A stretch of DNA of 27,054 bases from Gammaproteobacteria bacterium UBA3532 (GTDB taxonomy: Bacteria > Pseudomonadota > Gammaproteobacteria > Enterobacterales > UBA3532): positions 1 to 27,054 of the forward strand of contig DFOV01000294.1 in NCBI GenBank assembly GCA_002376965.1. Direction: 5' to 3'. Below the pieces are notes generated by a model. The model made no database searches. It saw only the letters and a list, made by a program, of their open reading frames with translations, and was not told the origin of the DNA. The stretch's first letter is position 1. Each line of letters begins with the position of its first letter. Positions 1 to 5,511 of this stretch are shown in pieces. Made by a program: the position numbers and the translations under genes.

Positions 1-70
1 TGGCGATATTACCTTGAAAGAGCTGCTGCTTGAGCTCACACAAACCAACACCTTCACTGTTCGTCAATAG
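1..70 (+). CDS. C-terminal tail of a DUF1592/DUF1588/DUF1585-type secreted protein (5' truncated)
   Basis: An open frame enters from the left edge (first full codon at position 2) and stops at TAG 68-70. The 22 residues read GDITLKELLLELTQTNTFTV followed by RQ. This resembles the end of DUF1585 domains, which typically close planctomycete-type cytochrome-like DUF1592/DUF1588 proteins with a short helix and a 'F..R' ending. The next gene, 11 bp downstream on the same strand, encodes a DUF1552 protein, the usual operon partner of that family, and this context supports the call more than the short peptide does. Function of the family is not established here. Only the last 22 codons are visible, so the assignment is moderate. 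Confidence 0.5.
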   Translation, partial: GDITLKELLLELTQTNTFTVRQ

Positions 71-81
71 GAGAGATAACA

Positions 82-1368
82 ATGGCTAAGCACATCAATG
101 CAGACCGACGCCGTATCATGAAGCGTATGGGAGCAGCATCCATTGCTCTCCCCTTTTATGACTTGCTCCTTGGAAACCAAGCCGCCTATGCGGCTTGTAA
201 TAACAACCGAGCCAGACGCGTCATATTTTTCTATACCCCCAACGGATTTCAAGGCGATGCCTGGTGGATGGATGGAGCGGGTGGTTTCGGCGACTCGCTG
301 TCGCCACTGCAACCCTACGCCAGCTACGTCAACTACTTTCAGGGATTAAAAGTGATCCACGATGGTGCCCAAGGGCATCCCGATGGGGTAAAAGCGACAC
401 TAACGGGAAATAACTTCAGTGACAGCCGCTCTATCGATGTAGAAATTCATGAATGGATCAAGCAGTCCGATTCAGCGTCACAGCACTTATATCTTGGCGC
501 AGGGCTACCTAGCCAAATGAACAATGATCACTACATCAGCTACACATCTCCAGGCCAGGTTAATAATGGCCTGATAGGCAGCCCCAAAGCAGCATGGCAA
601 AACATATTTGGTAATGCAGGCAGCGATCCGGGGCCAAAGCAAAGTATCATTGATGTTCACAAAGCAGAGCTTGATGACTTGCGTGCTCGATTAGGCACCC
701 ACGAAAAAACCAAGTTTGACCGCCATCTGGAATCGCTCAACGAGCTGGAAAGTCAGCTTGGTGTCAGCATTTCAGGGTGTAACATTATGCAACAGCCGAC
801 CTTGGACGGTTATGATCAAAATGATGTAACCTCTGTACCCGCAGGCTATGATTTGATGATCGACATGGCATTTGAAGCCATGAAATGCGGGCTGTCACGT
901 GTGGCCACCATCCAGTTTGGCGTACATACCACCGACTTGAACGTGAAGTTCCCAGGCTCAGAAATGGAAGCCAATCCAGACAATCGACGCGAATACCACG
1001 GCGCATCGCACGACTATGGCGGCATCTTTCAGCAAATGAAAAAATGGGAAATGGGCAAACTGGCCAGTCTGTTAAATAAACTACAAACCACACCTGAGCC
1101 TGATGCCAGCTGTGCTGGTAGCATGTTGGATAACACCATTATTTATGTGCTGTCGGAGATTGGCAACGGCTCCAGCCATGACTATGCCGACACGCGCCAC
1201 TTAATGATCGGCGGCGCAGGAGGAGCCTGGAGTACAGGCAGGGTGATCAATGCCAATGGCACCCGTCACTCACGTAATCTGGTGTCTATTGCGCATGGTA
1301 TGGGGCATACTGGTATCAATTCAGGGTATGGCGGCTTTGGTGAAGGCACCATGCCTGGCTTGTTTTAA
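82..1368 (+). CDS. DUF1552 family exported protein
   Basis: The 428-aa protein begins with RRRIMKRMG and a hydrophobic stretch ending AAYA, which fits a twin-arginine export signal with cleavage near residue 37, so it is probably exported folded. The remainder matches the DUF1552 family: an early 'RRVIFFYTPNGF' strand, a 'GHPDGVKATLTG' segment, a central coiled helical region around residues 195-230, and a C-terminal 'NTIIYVLSEIGNGSSHDYADTRH' region followed by a glycine-rich stretch. DUF1552 proteins are distantly related to the alkaline-phosphatase/sulfatase-like DUF1501 group and usually sit beside a DUF1592/DUF1588 gene, as here. The start is supported by AGGAGA about 9 bp upstream of ATG 82. 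No enzymatic activity is established for the family and none is assigned here. Confidence 0.85.
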   Translation: MAKHINADRRRIMKRMGAASIALPFYDLLLGNQAAYAACNNNRARRVIFFYTPNGFQGDAWWMDGAGGFGDSLSPLQPYASYVNYFQGLKVIHDGAQGHPDGVKATLTGNNFSDSRSIDVEIHEWIKQSDSASQHLYLGAGLPSQMNNDHYISYTSPGQVNNGLIGSPKAAWQNIFGNAGSDPGPKQSIIDVHKAELDDLRARLGTHEKTKFDRHLESLNELESQLGVSISGCNIMQQPTLDGYDQNDVTSVPAGYDLMIDMAFEAMKCGLSRVATIQFGVHTTDLNVKFPGSEMEANPDNRREYHGASHDYGGIFQQMKKWEMGKLASLLNKLQTTPEPDASCAGSMLDNTIIYVLSEIGNGSSHDYADTRHLMIGGAGGAWSTGRVINANGTRHSRNLVSIAHGMGHTGINSGYGGFGEGTMPGLF

Positions 1369-1424
1369 CCCTAGTTTGTTCTAACCCTAGTTTGTTTTAA
1401 CCATATGGTCTGTTTTAACCCTAC
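1360..1424 (+). repeat. Four imperfect 16-bp tandem copies over the DUF1552 stop codon
   Basis: The unit TTTGTTTTAACCCTAG recurs four times: 1360-1374 (containing the TAA stop at 1366-1368), 1375-1390 (one T-to-C change), 1391-1408 (diverged at the end, AACCATATGG) and 1409-1424 (ending CTAC). It lies between the gene end and the terminator hairpin. It looks like small-scale slippage or duplication of the gene's 3' end; no function is evident. Confidence 0.8.
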
Positions 1425-1442
1425 AAAAAAACATCAATACCA

Positions 1443-1481
1443 AAACCCAAAAGGGCGCTCAATGAGCGCCCTTTTGGGTTT
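1443..1481. terminator. Perfect 19-bp hairpin between convergent genes (bidirectional terminator)
   Basis: AAACCCAAAAGGGCGCTCA (1443-1461), one base, then its exact reverse complement (1463-1481). The arms hold a GC-rich core with A-rich and T-rich flanks on both strands. It sits between the DUF1552 gene (plus) and the PEP-CTERM gene (minus), so it can end transcription from both sides. The stem is longer than most rho-independent terminators. Confidence 0.85.
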
Positions 1482-1499
1482 CCTGGAGAGAAATAAACC

Positions 1500-2306
1500 T
1501 TAAGCTTGCTTGCGACGGCGAGCAGCAAAACCAATCAAAGCCAGCCCTAGACCTAGTAAGGCAAATGGCTCATCGACGGTTACAGTGCGGAAGTCGATCA
1601 AGTACATCATGTCATCGTAATCATCATCACCCAATTGGCCATTAGCGAATGGCAAATCTTCCCAACCGATTAACAACGCATTTTCGAAGGTGTATTGGAA
1701 AGTGCTTCCATTTTCAGTTAACCATAATGTCTGACCATTCAGCTCATCCAAGCTAAACGTCATCATGTGGTCAAAACCATTTGAATTAGTGTTCAGTGAC
1801 GCTTCAGAGTAGTAAGTAGAAGCATCACCAGTGATATGATCGATGGTGTTTAAATACCAGCCAAACGGGCCACTCACGTTTGCAGTTGAAGCTTCAAATG
1901 GGTCAACAAAAGAACCGTCACCTTGAATACCGAAGCCAGATTTAGGCCCGAGAACGTCAGTTTGATTCAACCCAGTTCCCAAATCGGTATAAAAACCTAG
2001 TGTGTTGTGGTTGGCAGCGGTTAAACCAATGAGAACAACGCTGTGGCTACCCTGACCGAAGAAAAACTCGTCGCTAGAAACAAAACGGTCATCAATTTCG
2101 TGGTTAGACGTGTAGCTGGTGCCTAGTACCGCATTAACACCGTCATACAGATCTGGCACACCATCGTTGTGATCATTCGCAGTAGGAATTCCGTTTACAA
2201 TGCCTGAGTACACGTCATTATTGACATTGCTGGTGAAAGGAGCAGCAAGCGCAACAGAGCTTAATGTGGTTAATGCAACACCAATAAACAAAGATTTAAA
2301 CATCAT
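1500..2306 (-). CDS. PEP-CTERM sorting domain protein (variant DEPF motif)
   Basis: This 268-aa protein has a type I signal peptide at the N-terminus (hydrophobic core to SSVALA, residue 22) and a PEP-CTERM-like sorting tail. The tail is the motif DEPF (in place of VPEP), a hydrophobic segment ALLGLGLALIGFAA, and a basic end RRRKQA. Proteins with this layout are exported and then processed by an exosortase (XrtA/EpsH class), typically in bacteria that make an EPS matrix. The body is rich in Asp, Asn, Ser, Thr and aromatic residues, is low in Lys, and has no recognised domain. Two Met codons open the frame at 2306; AGGTAG lies about 8 bp upstream. A strong sigma-54 promoter lies about 78 bp upstream of the start. 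No exosortase is encoded in this window. Confidence 0.8.
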   Translation of the reverse strand: MMFKSLFIGVALTTLSSVALAAPFTSNVNNDVYSGIVNGIPTANDHNDGVPDLYDGVNAVLGTSYTSNHEIDDRFVSSDEFFFGQGSHSVVLIGLTAANHNTLGFYTDLGTGLNQTDVLGPKSGFGIQGDGSFVDPFEASTANVSGPFGWYLNTIDHITGDASTYYSEASLNTNSNGFDHMMTFSLDELNGQTLWLTENGSTFQYTFENALLIGWEDLPFANGQLGDDDYDDMMYLIDFRTVTVDEPFALLGLGLALIGFAARRRKQA

Positions 2307-2346
2307 CTTTAACTACCTATTTGAATGTTAAAATTAGTCGAATTTC

Positions 2347-2357
2347 TTGCATAGCAA
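2347..2357. promoter_or_regulatory. TTGC-N3-GCAA inverted repeat in the leader of the first PEP-CTERM gene
   Basis: TTGCATAGCAA lies about +17 to +27 from the predicted sigma-54 start. A longer palindrome with the same half-site and spacing (TTTTGC-N3-GCAAAA) lies upstream of the third sigma-54 promoter at 12915-12931. Vibrio LuxO sites also use TTGCA half-sites but with 2 bp wider spacing between the TTGC cores. A regulatory role is inference only. Confidence 0.3.
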
Positions 2358-2383
2358 CAAATTTGTTTTTCTAACTACAACAA

Positions 2384-2400
2384 AGCAATACCAATGCCAA
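2384..2400 (-). promoter_or_regulatory. Sigma-54 promoter of the first PEP-CTERM gene
   Basis: On the minus strand TTGGCATTGGTATTGCT matches the RpoN consensus (YTGGCACG-N4-TTGCW), with the invariant GG (2398-2397) and GC (2386-2385) separated by exactly 10 bp. The predicted transcription start is near 2373, giving a leader of about 67 nt. The -12 half (TATTGCTTTG) is identical to that of the promoter at 12134-12150. Confidence 0.85.
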
Positions 2401-2410
2401 TTTCTTTTTT

Positions 2411-2426
2411 TTATTAATATCAGACA
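2411..2426 (-). promoter_or_regulatory. Second shared block (TGTnTnATATTAA) next to the -24 element
   Basis: Read in the direction of transcription, TGTCTGATATTAA begins about -53 from the predicted start. The second PEP-CTERM promoter has TGTTTTATATTAA at about -50 (12111-12123), 11 of 13 bases the same. It also shares TGTC-NN-ATA with the distal site at 2462-2478, and the two lie 52 bp apart, close to five helical turns. It could be a second activator site or a bending-protein site. AT-richness makes chance similarity a real possibility. Confidence 0.4.
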
Positions 2427-2461
2427 CTTTAAATTAAATTGTTAGTGAGCATTTTTTAATC

Positions 2462-2478
2462 TGTAAATTTATCTGACA
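2462..2478 (-). promoter_or_regulatory. Candidate activator (UAS) site TGTC-NN-ATAAATTTACA
   Basis: On the minus strand TGTCAGATAAATTTACA spans about -105 to -89 from the predicted sigma-54 start of the first PEP-CTERM gene. The second PEP-CTERM gene has TGTCGCATAAATTTACA (12053-12069) in the same orientation at about -108 to -92: 15 of 17 positions match. The outer TGT...ACA gives partial dyad symmetry, as is common for enhancer-binding proteins. The protein that binds is not known. Confidence 0.6.
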
Positions 2479-2706
2479 CAGCACTAGTGAATACCCTTCC
2501 CATACTTCTGGGCAAATTGAGGGGCAAAATGTGACAATAATGTCAAAACCGGCCATCTGGCCCATTATGCTGCACCACATTATTTGCCATACTTTTATGC
2601 CATGGAACAGTCGTTTTTTCTTCGGAGAATCCGGCAATTGCAGGCAGTCATAAAATAAAACTGCTATTCAAAATAACCGTGCTAGCAATGAAAGAGACAG
2701 GACATT

Positions 2707-3135
2707 ATGAGAATTATCAAAAAATATCCCAATAGACGTTTGTACGACACGGAAAGCAGCCGCTATATCACTCTCGACGATATCAAAAAGCTAGTGCGCG
2801 ATGGCGTCGAGCTTTGTGTAAAAGAATCAAAATCAGGTGAAGACGTCACTCAAGGCACACTACTCCAGATGTTGTGTGAACAAGAAAACAAAAATCATCG
2901 TGTCTTGGATTCTAATATCCTACGCCAAATTGTTCAGTTTTACGATTCGCCCTATGAGTCAGAATTACGAGAATGTATCGATAGCAGTCTGACACGTTTT
3001 GCGGACAAAGTTGCTTCAATGGAAAAAGACCCAGAAAACAAGGTCAAAGTGAATAAACTGCGCCATTGGAAAATGTATAGCGAAAAGCGCTTGCAAGAAA
3101 TTCAGCGCGAAAAAGATCAGCGCGTTCCGCTTTAA
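2707..3135 (+). CDS. phaR: Polyhydroxyalkanoate synthesis repressor PhaR
   Basis: The 142-aa protein opens with MRIIKKYPNRRLYDTESSRY, the hallmark of the PHB/PHA accumulation regulator DNA-binding domain (about residues 1-62). A PHB accumulation domain follows at about residues 65-105, and then a charged C-terminal tail. Proteins of this family repress phasin and PHA genes and release DNA when bound to PHA granules. That role comes from the family; no phaC, phaA/B or phasin gene is visible in this window, so PhaR is encoded away from its expected targets. It is preceded by GAGACAGGA upstream of ATG 2707, is transcribed away from the PEP-CTERM gene, and ends in a weak terminator that includes its stop codon. 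Confidence 0.9.
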   Translation: MRIIKKYPNRRLYDTESSRYITLDDIKKLVRDGVELCVKESKSGEDVTQGTLLQMLCEQENKNHRVLDSNILRQIVQFYDSPYESELRECIDSSLTRFADKVASMEKDPENKVKVNKLRHWKMYSEKRLQEIQREKDQRVPL

Positions 3136-3152
3136 GCTAAAAGCTTATTTTT
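3133..3152 (+). terminator. Weak hairpin terminator at the phaR stop codon
   Basis: TAAGCT (3133-3138, starting at the stop codon), loop AAA, then AGCTTA (3142-3147), followed by a T run at 3148-3152. The stem is only 6 bp and AT-rich, so termination may be leaky. Confidence 0.5.
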
Positions 3153-3167
3153 CTGTAAACTTATGTT

Positions 3168-3206
3168 CCCCAGCAAAAACTAGTCAGTGATTTTAGTTTT
3201 GCTGGG
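3168..3206. terminator. Hairpin between phaR and the convergent methyltransferase gene
   Basis: CCCAGCAAAAACTA (3169-3182) can pair with TAGTTTTGCTGGG (3194-3206) with one bulged A and an 11-base loop. The right arm covers the end of the methyltransferase frame. Neither strand has a T run directly after the stem, so this is at best a modest terminator or a transcript-end stabiliser. Confidence 0.45.
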
Positions 3207-3858
3207 AAATAACCCGCCACAACTCGTGCCCACTATTGGCATACTTCCGCTCAAATGGGGTAATAAATTGCGAAGGCTGCCACAACTCAACGCCCCAGCG
3301 CTTTTTCCCTACCAGCGTATTTAACGCGTAGCAAAATTCATCGGCATAGATTTTCCAGTTCGTTCGCAACTCAATACAGTATCCAAGATCCAGCAAGCGA
3401 GGAAATACCGGATGCCCATGCCAGCGTCTTTGCAAGTGCTTCGCCTTTGGCCAAGGGTTGGGATAGAGAAACCAATGTTTCTCCAACTGCCAGGCAGCCT
3501 CAATAGCCAAACGCCAAAAATCCACCAGGTCTGCACGCACCAAGCAATAGTTATCTTGTGAAGCAAATTCACTCCCCAATCTTGCCCCAGACTGATCAAC
3601 CCCCACAACCAAGGCATCGGGGTTTTGGCGAGCTAAAAATGCAGTGCTTTCGCCAACACCACAGCCCGTATCAAGAATAATGGCACGGGCACTCCCGTGC
3701 TCTCTCCGCCACTCAACAACAGTATCAAAAGCCCTTAAAGTATGCTCACTGTAGTGCCTCCGAAACACTGACCTTCGATGCTTTTCTAAAACCGTCAATA
3801 ATTTCTCGTGAATGTCGGACTGGTTCGATATGATTTGTCTTGAATTGCCTAACGCCAC
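3193..3858 (-). CDS. TrmB-like SAM-dependent methyltransferase
   Basis: This 221-aa class I methyltransferase has SAM motif I ILDTGCGVGESTAFLA (about residues 60-75), the acidic VGVDQS strand end, and the COG0220/TrmB signature WFLYPNPWPKAKHLQRR (about residues 128-145). Canonical TrmB makes m7G46 in tRNA and carries a P-D-P-W-P-K-K-R-H-x-K-R-R version of that motif. Here it is P-N-P-W-P-K, followed by RRWHGHPVF, so this is likely a diverged paralogue whose substrate may differ. The chosen start is GTG 3858, with AGAGGAACC upstream; it keeps the conserved 'SRQIISNQSDIHEKL' N-terminus. The start lies only 12 bp from the start of the divergent DUF423 gene, so the two genes' promoters must overlap each other or coding sequence. 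Confidence 0.75.
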   Translation of the reverse strand: MALGNSRQIISNQSDIHEKLLTVLEKHRRSVFRRHYSEHTLRAFDTVVEWRREHGSARAIILDTGCGVGESTAFLARQNPDALVVGVDQSGARLGSEFASQDNYCLVRADLVDFWRLAIEAAWQLEKHWFLYPNPWPKAKHLQRRWHGHPVFPRLLDLGYCIELRTNWKIYADEFCYALNTLVGKKRWGVELWQPSQFITPFERKYANSGHELWRVISQQN

Positions 3859-3870
3859 AGGTTCCTCTCT

Positions 3871-4251
3871 ATGAAAACGGATACACTAATCAAAATAGCA
3901 GCAATTAGCCTCGGTACTGCCGTCATCTTCGGCGCTTTTGGGGCTCATGCTTTAAAAGATGTGCTAACACCCAATCTAATGCAAGCGTACCAAACCGGCG
4001 TAGCATACCACTTCTATCATAGCCTAGGCATGCTGATAATAGGCCTGATTAAGCAAGCACGTCCCAGCTTGCGCCTGCTTGGCTGCGACTGGTGGCTATT
4101 AAGTGGAACCGTACTATTCAGCGGCAGTCTCTATATAATGAGTATTACCGGCATTAGAATTCTTGGGATGATAACGCCCTTAGGTGGAATTTGCTTTATT
4201 ATAGGTTGGTTTACCTTTGCTTTTGCAATCCACCGTACAACACGCGATTGA
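3871..4251 (+). CDS. DUF423 family small membrane protein
   Basis: The 126-aa protein has four predicted transmembrane segments (about residues 7-25, 48-64, 73-93 and 98-122). It also carries the family signature GAFGAHALKDVLTPNLMQAY followed by 'TGVAYHFYHSLGML', which identifies DUF423 (E. coli YgdD type). Its role is unknown; family members are inner-membrane proteins. The ATG at 3871 lacks a strong Shine-Dalgarno sequence. It heads a tight same-strand set with the DUF1653 gene (38 bp away) and the metallophosphoesterase gene. Confidence 0.85.
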   Translation: MKTDTLIKIAAISLGTAVIFGAFGAHALKDVLTPNLMQAYQTGVAYHFYHSLGMLIIGLIKQARPSLRLLGCDWWLLSGTVLFSGSLYIMSITGIRILGMITPLGGICFIIGWFTFAFAIHRTTRD

Positions 4252-4289
4252 CCAAAAAAAACAAGCACTTAACCCAAAATGGAGGCACT

Positions 4290-4508
4290 TTGCAACATAT
4301 CCCTCATGGTCGCTATCGACATTTTAAAGGCCAATACTATCAAGTGATCCGAACGGTAAAACACAGCGAAACCGAAGAATGGATGGTCGTTTACTATCCC
4401 GAGTACGCACCACAAACCTGGTGGGTACGCCCCTTATCCATGTTCACAGAAGTGATCGAGCGTGATGGCGTTAGCCAGCCACGATTTCGACACTGTGAAG
4501 AGGATTAA
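4290..4508 (+). CDS. DUF1653 domain protein (TTG start)
   Basis: The conserved DUF1653 domain fills almost the whole 72-residue product: 'HGRYRHFKGQYYQVIRTVKH', 'VVYYPEYAPQTWWVRPLSMF' and the closing 'RFRHCEED'. An upstream in-frame ATG at 4191 would add 33 residues that overlap the DUF423 gene and do not look like the family. TTG at 4290 has a strong GGAGG only 4 bp upstream and puts the first residue just before the domain, so TTG is the better start. DUF1653 is a small SH3-like domain of unknown function. The next gene starts 3 bp after the stop, so translation is probably coupled. Confidence 0.8.
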   Translation: MQHIPHGRYRHFKGQYYQVIRTVKHSETEEWMVVYYPEYAPQTWWVRPLSMFTEVIERDGVSQPRFRHCEED

Positions 4509-4511
4509 GCC

Positions 4512-5444
4512 ATGTCCGCCAGCGGATACGATATCATTGGCGATATTCATGGCCATGCCAATGATCTATTGCGCCTGCTCAACCACCTCGGCTACAAGAA
4601 TAAGCACGGCTATTTCGAACACCCTGAACGCAAAGTCGTTTTTCTCGGCGACTTTATCGATCGTGGTATAAACCAAAAGCAGGTTTTAGATATCGTGATC
4701 CCGATGGTTAAAGAACGGAGCGCTTTAGCCATCATGGGCAATCATGAATTTAACGCTCTAGCCTTCCATACCAAAGATCCCTTAAACCCAGACGCTTGGC
4801 TACGCAAACGCACAGACAAAAATATTCATCAGCACCTGGCCTTTTTAAATGACTACGCAGGGCCGAAACAGGCCGATGCGCTGGCTGAGGTACTGGCTTT
4901 TTTTTATGCGTTACCTTTGTGGATTGATTTGGAAGAGTTTCGAGCAATACACGCCAGCTGGCACCCCACATCACTGGAATATATAAAACCTCAGTTATCT
5001 CCTGCGCATCAGCTTGATACACACCTGCTCGCGCAAGCATCCAAACCACACTCCCCTGCATTTGATGCCATCGAAAATCTGCTCAAGGGTGTCGATGTTC
5101 GATTACCTAACGAACTGTTCTTTTTCGACAAGGATGGCACCAAGCGACGCCATATGCGTATCAAGTGGTGGTTAAATAAGGCAAACACGCTAGCCGACTT
5201 GGCAATTGGACGCTTCGACAAGCAACTACATCAAATTCCCGCTCCACCCGACATCATTGTCGGCTATCCAGAGGACGCCAAGCCCGTCTTTGTTGGCCAC
5301 TATTGGATGTCTGGCCAGCCCAAGCCTCTTAAACACAATGTTGCTTGTCTCGATTATTCGGTGGCCAAAAATGGCAAGCTGGTTGCGTATCGGTGGGAGG
5401 GAGAAAGTACTATCGACGAGACGCACTTTGTTTATGTTGCCTAG
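4512..5444 (+). CDS. Calcineurin-like metallophosphoesterase
   Basis: The 310-aa protein has the metal-binding motifs of the PPP-type metallophosphatase fold in order: GDIHGH (residues 10-15), GDFIDRG (46-52) and GNHE (76-79), then a His in 'RAIHASWHP' and 'VFVGHYW' near the C-terminus. These motifs coordinate a two-metal centre that hydrolyses phosphoesters. The closest functional relatives by motif are the PrpE/ApaH-like phosphatases, but substrate cannot be read from the sequence. GAGGA lies about 8 bp upstream of ATG 4512. It is the last gene of the DUF423-DUF1653 set and is followed by a strong terminator. Confidence 0.8.
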   Translation: MSASGYDIIGDIHGHANDLLRLLNHLGYKNKHGYFEHPERKVVFLGDFIDRGINQKQVLDIVIPMVKERSALAIMGNHEFNALAFHTKDPLNPDAWLRKRTDKNIHQHLAFLNDYAGPKQADALAEVLAFFYALPLWIDLEEFRAIHASWHPTSLEYIKPQLSPAHQLDTHLLAQASKPHSPAFDAIENLLKGVDVRLPNELFFFDKDGTKRRHMRIKWWLNKANTLADLAIGRFDKQLHQIPAPPDIIVGYPEDAKPVFVGHYWMSGQPKPLKHNVACLDYSVAKNGKLVAYRWEGESTIDETHFVYVA

Positions 5445-5465
5445 GCTCTAACTATATTTCATAGC

Positions 5466-5491
5466 AAAAAGCCGCTCGAAAGCGGCTTTTT
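5466..5491. terminator. Bidirectional rho-independent terminator
   Basis: AAAAAGCCGCT (5466-5476), loop CGAA (TTCG on the other strand), then AGCGGCTTTTT (5481-5491). It has an 11-bp stem and T runs on both strands. It lies between the metallophosphoesterase gene (plus) and adhE (minus) and serves both. Confidence 0.9.
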
Positions 5492-5511
5492 AATTGTCAC
5501 CGAGCAATCAA

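Larger units (their letters stand above)
2307..2706. other. 400-bp divergent intergenic region between a PEP-CTERM gene and phaR
   Basis: This AT-rich region lies between two divergent genes. Its left half holds the sigma-54 promoter (2384-2400) and upstream motifs (2411-2426, 2462-2478) for the minus-strand PEP-CTERM gene. The right half holds two short palindromes, TGACA-ATAA-TGTCA (2532-2545) and GGCCA-TC-TGGCC (2551-2562), which could be operators for either gene. No clear sigma-70 promoter for phaR was found by eye. A 67-codon minus-strand open frame here begins with TTG, has no ribosome binding site and is not counted as a gene. Confidence 0.6.

Noticed and set aside
2434..2637. 67-codon minus-strand open frame between the PEP-CTERM gene and phaR
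   Set aside because: It starts with TTG, has no ribosome binding site and no recognisable sequence, and overlaps the predicted upstream regulatory site.
3154..3165. TGTAAACTTAT resembling the shared upstream motif
   Set aside because: It lies between convergent genes with no sigma-54 promoter nearby and matches only part of the motif.
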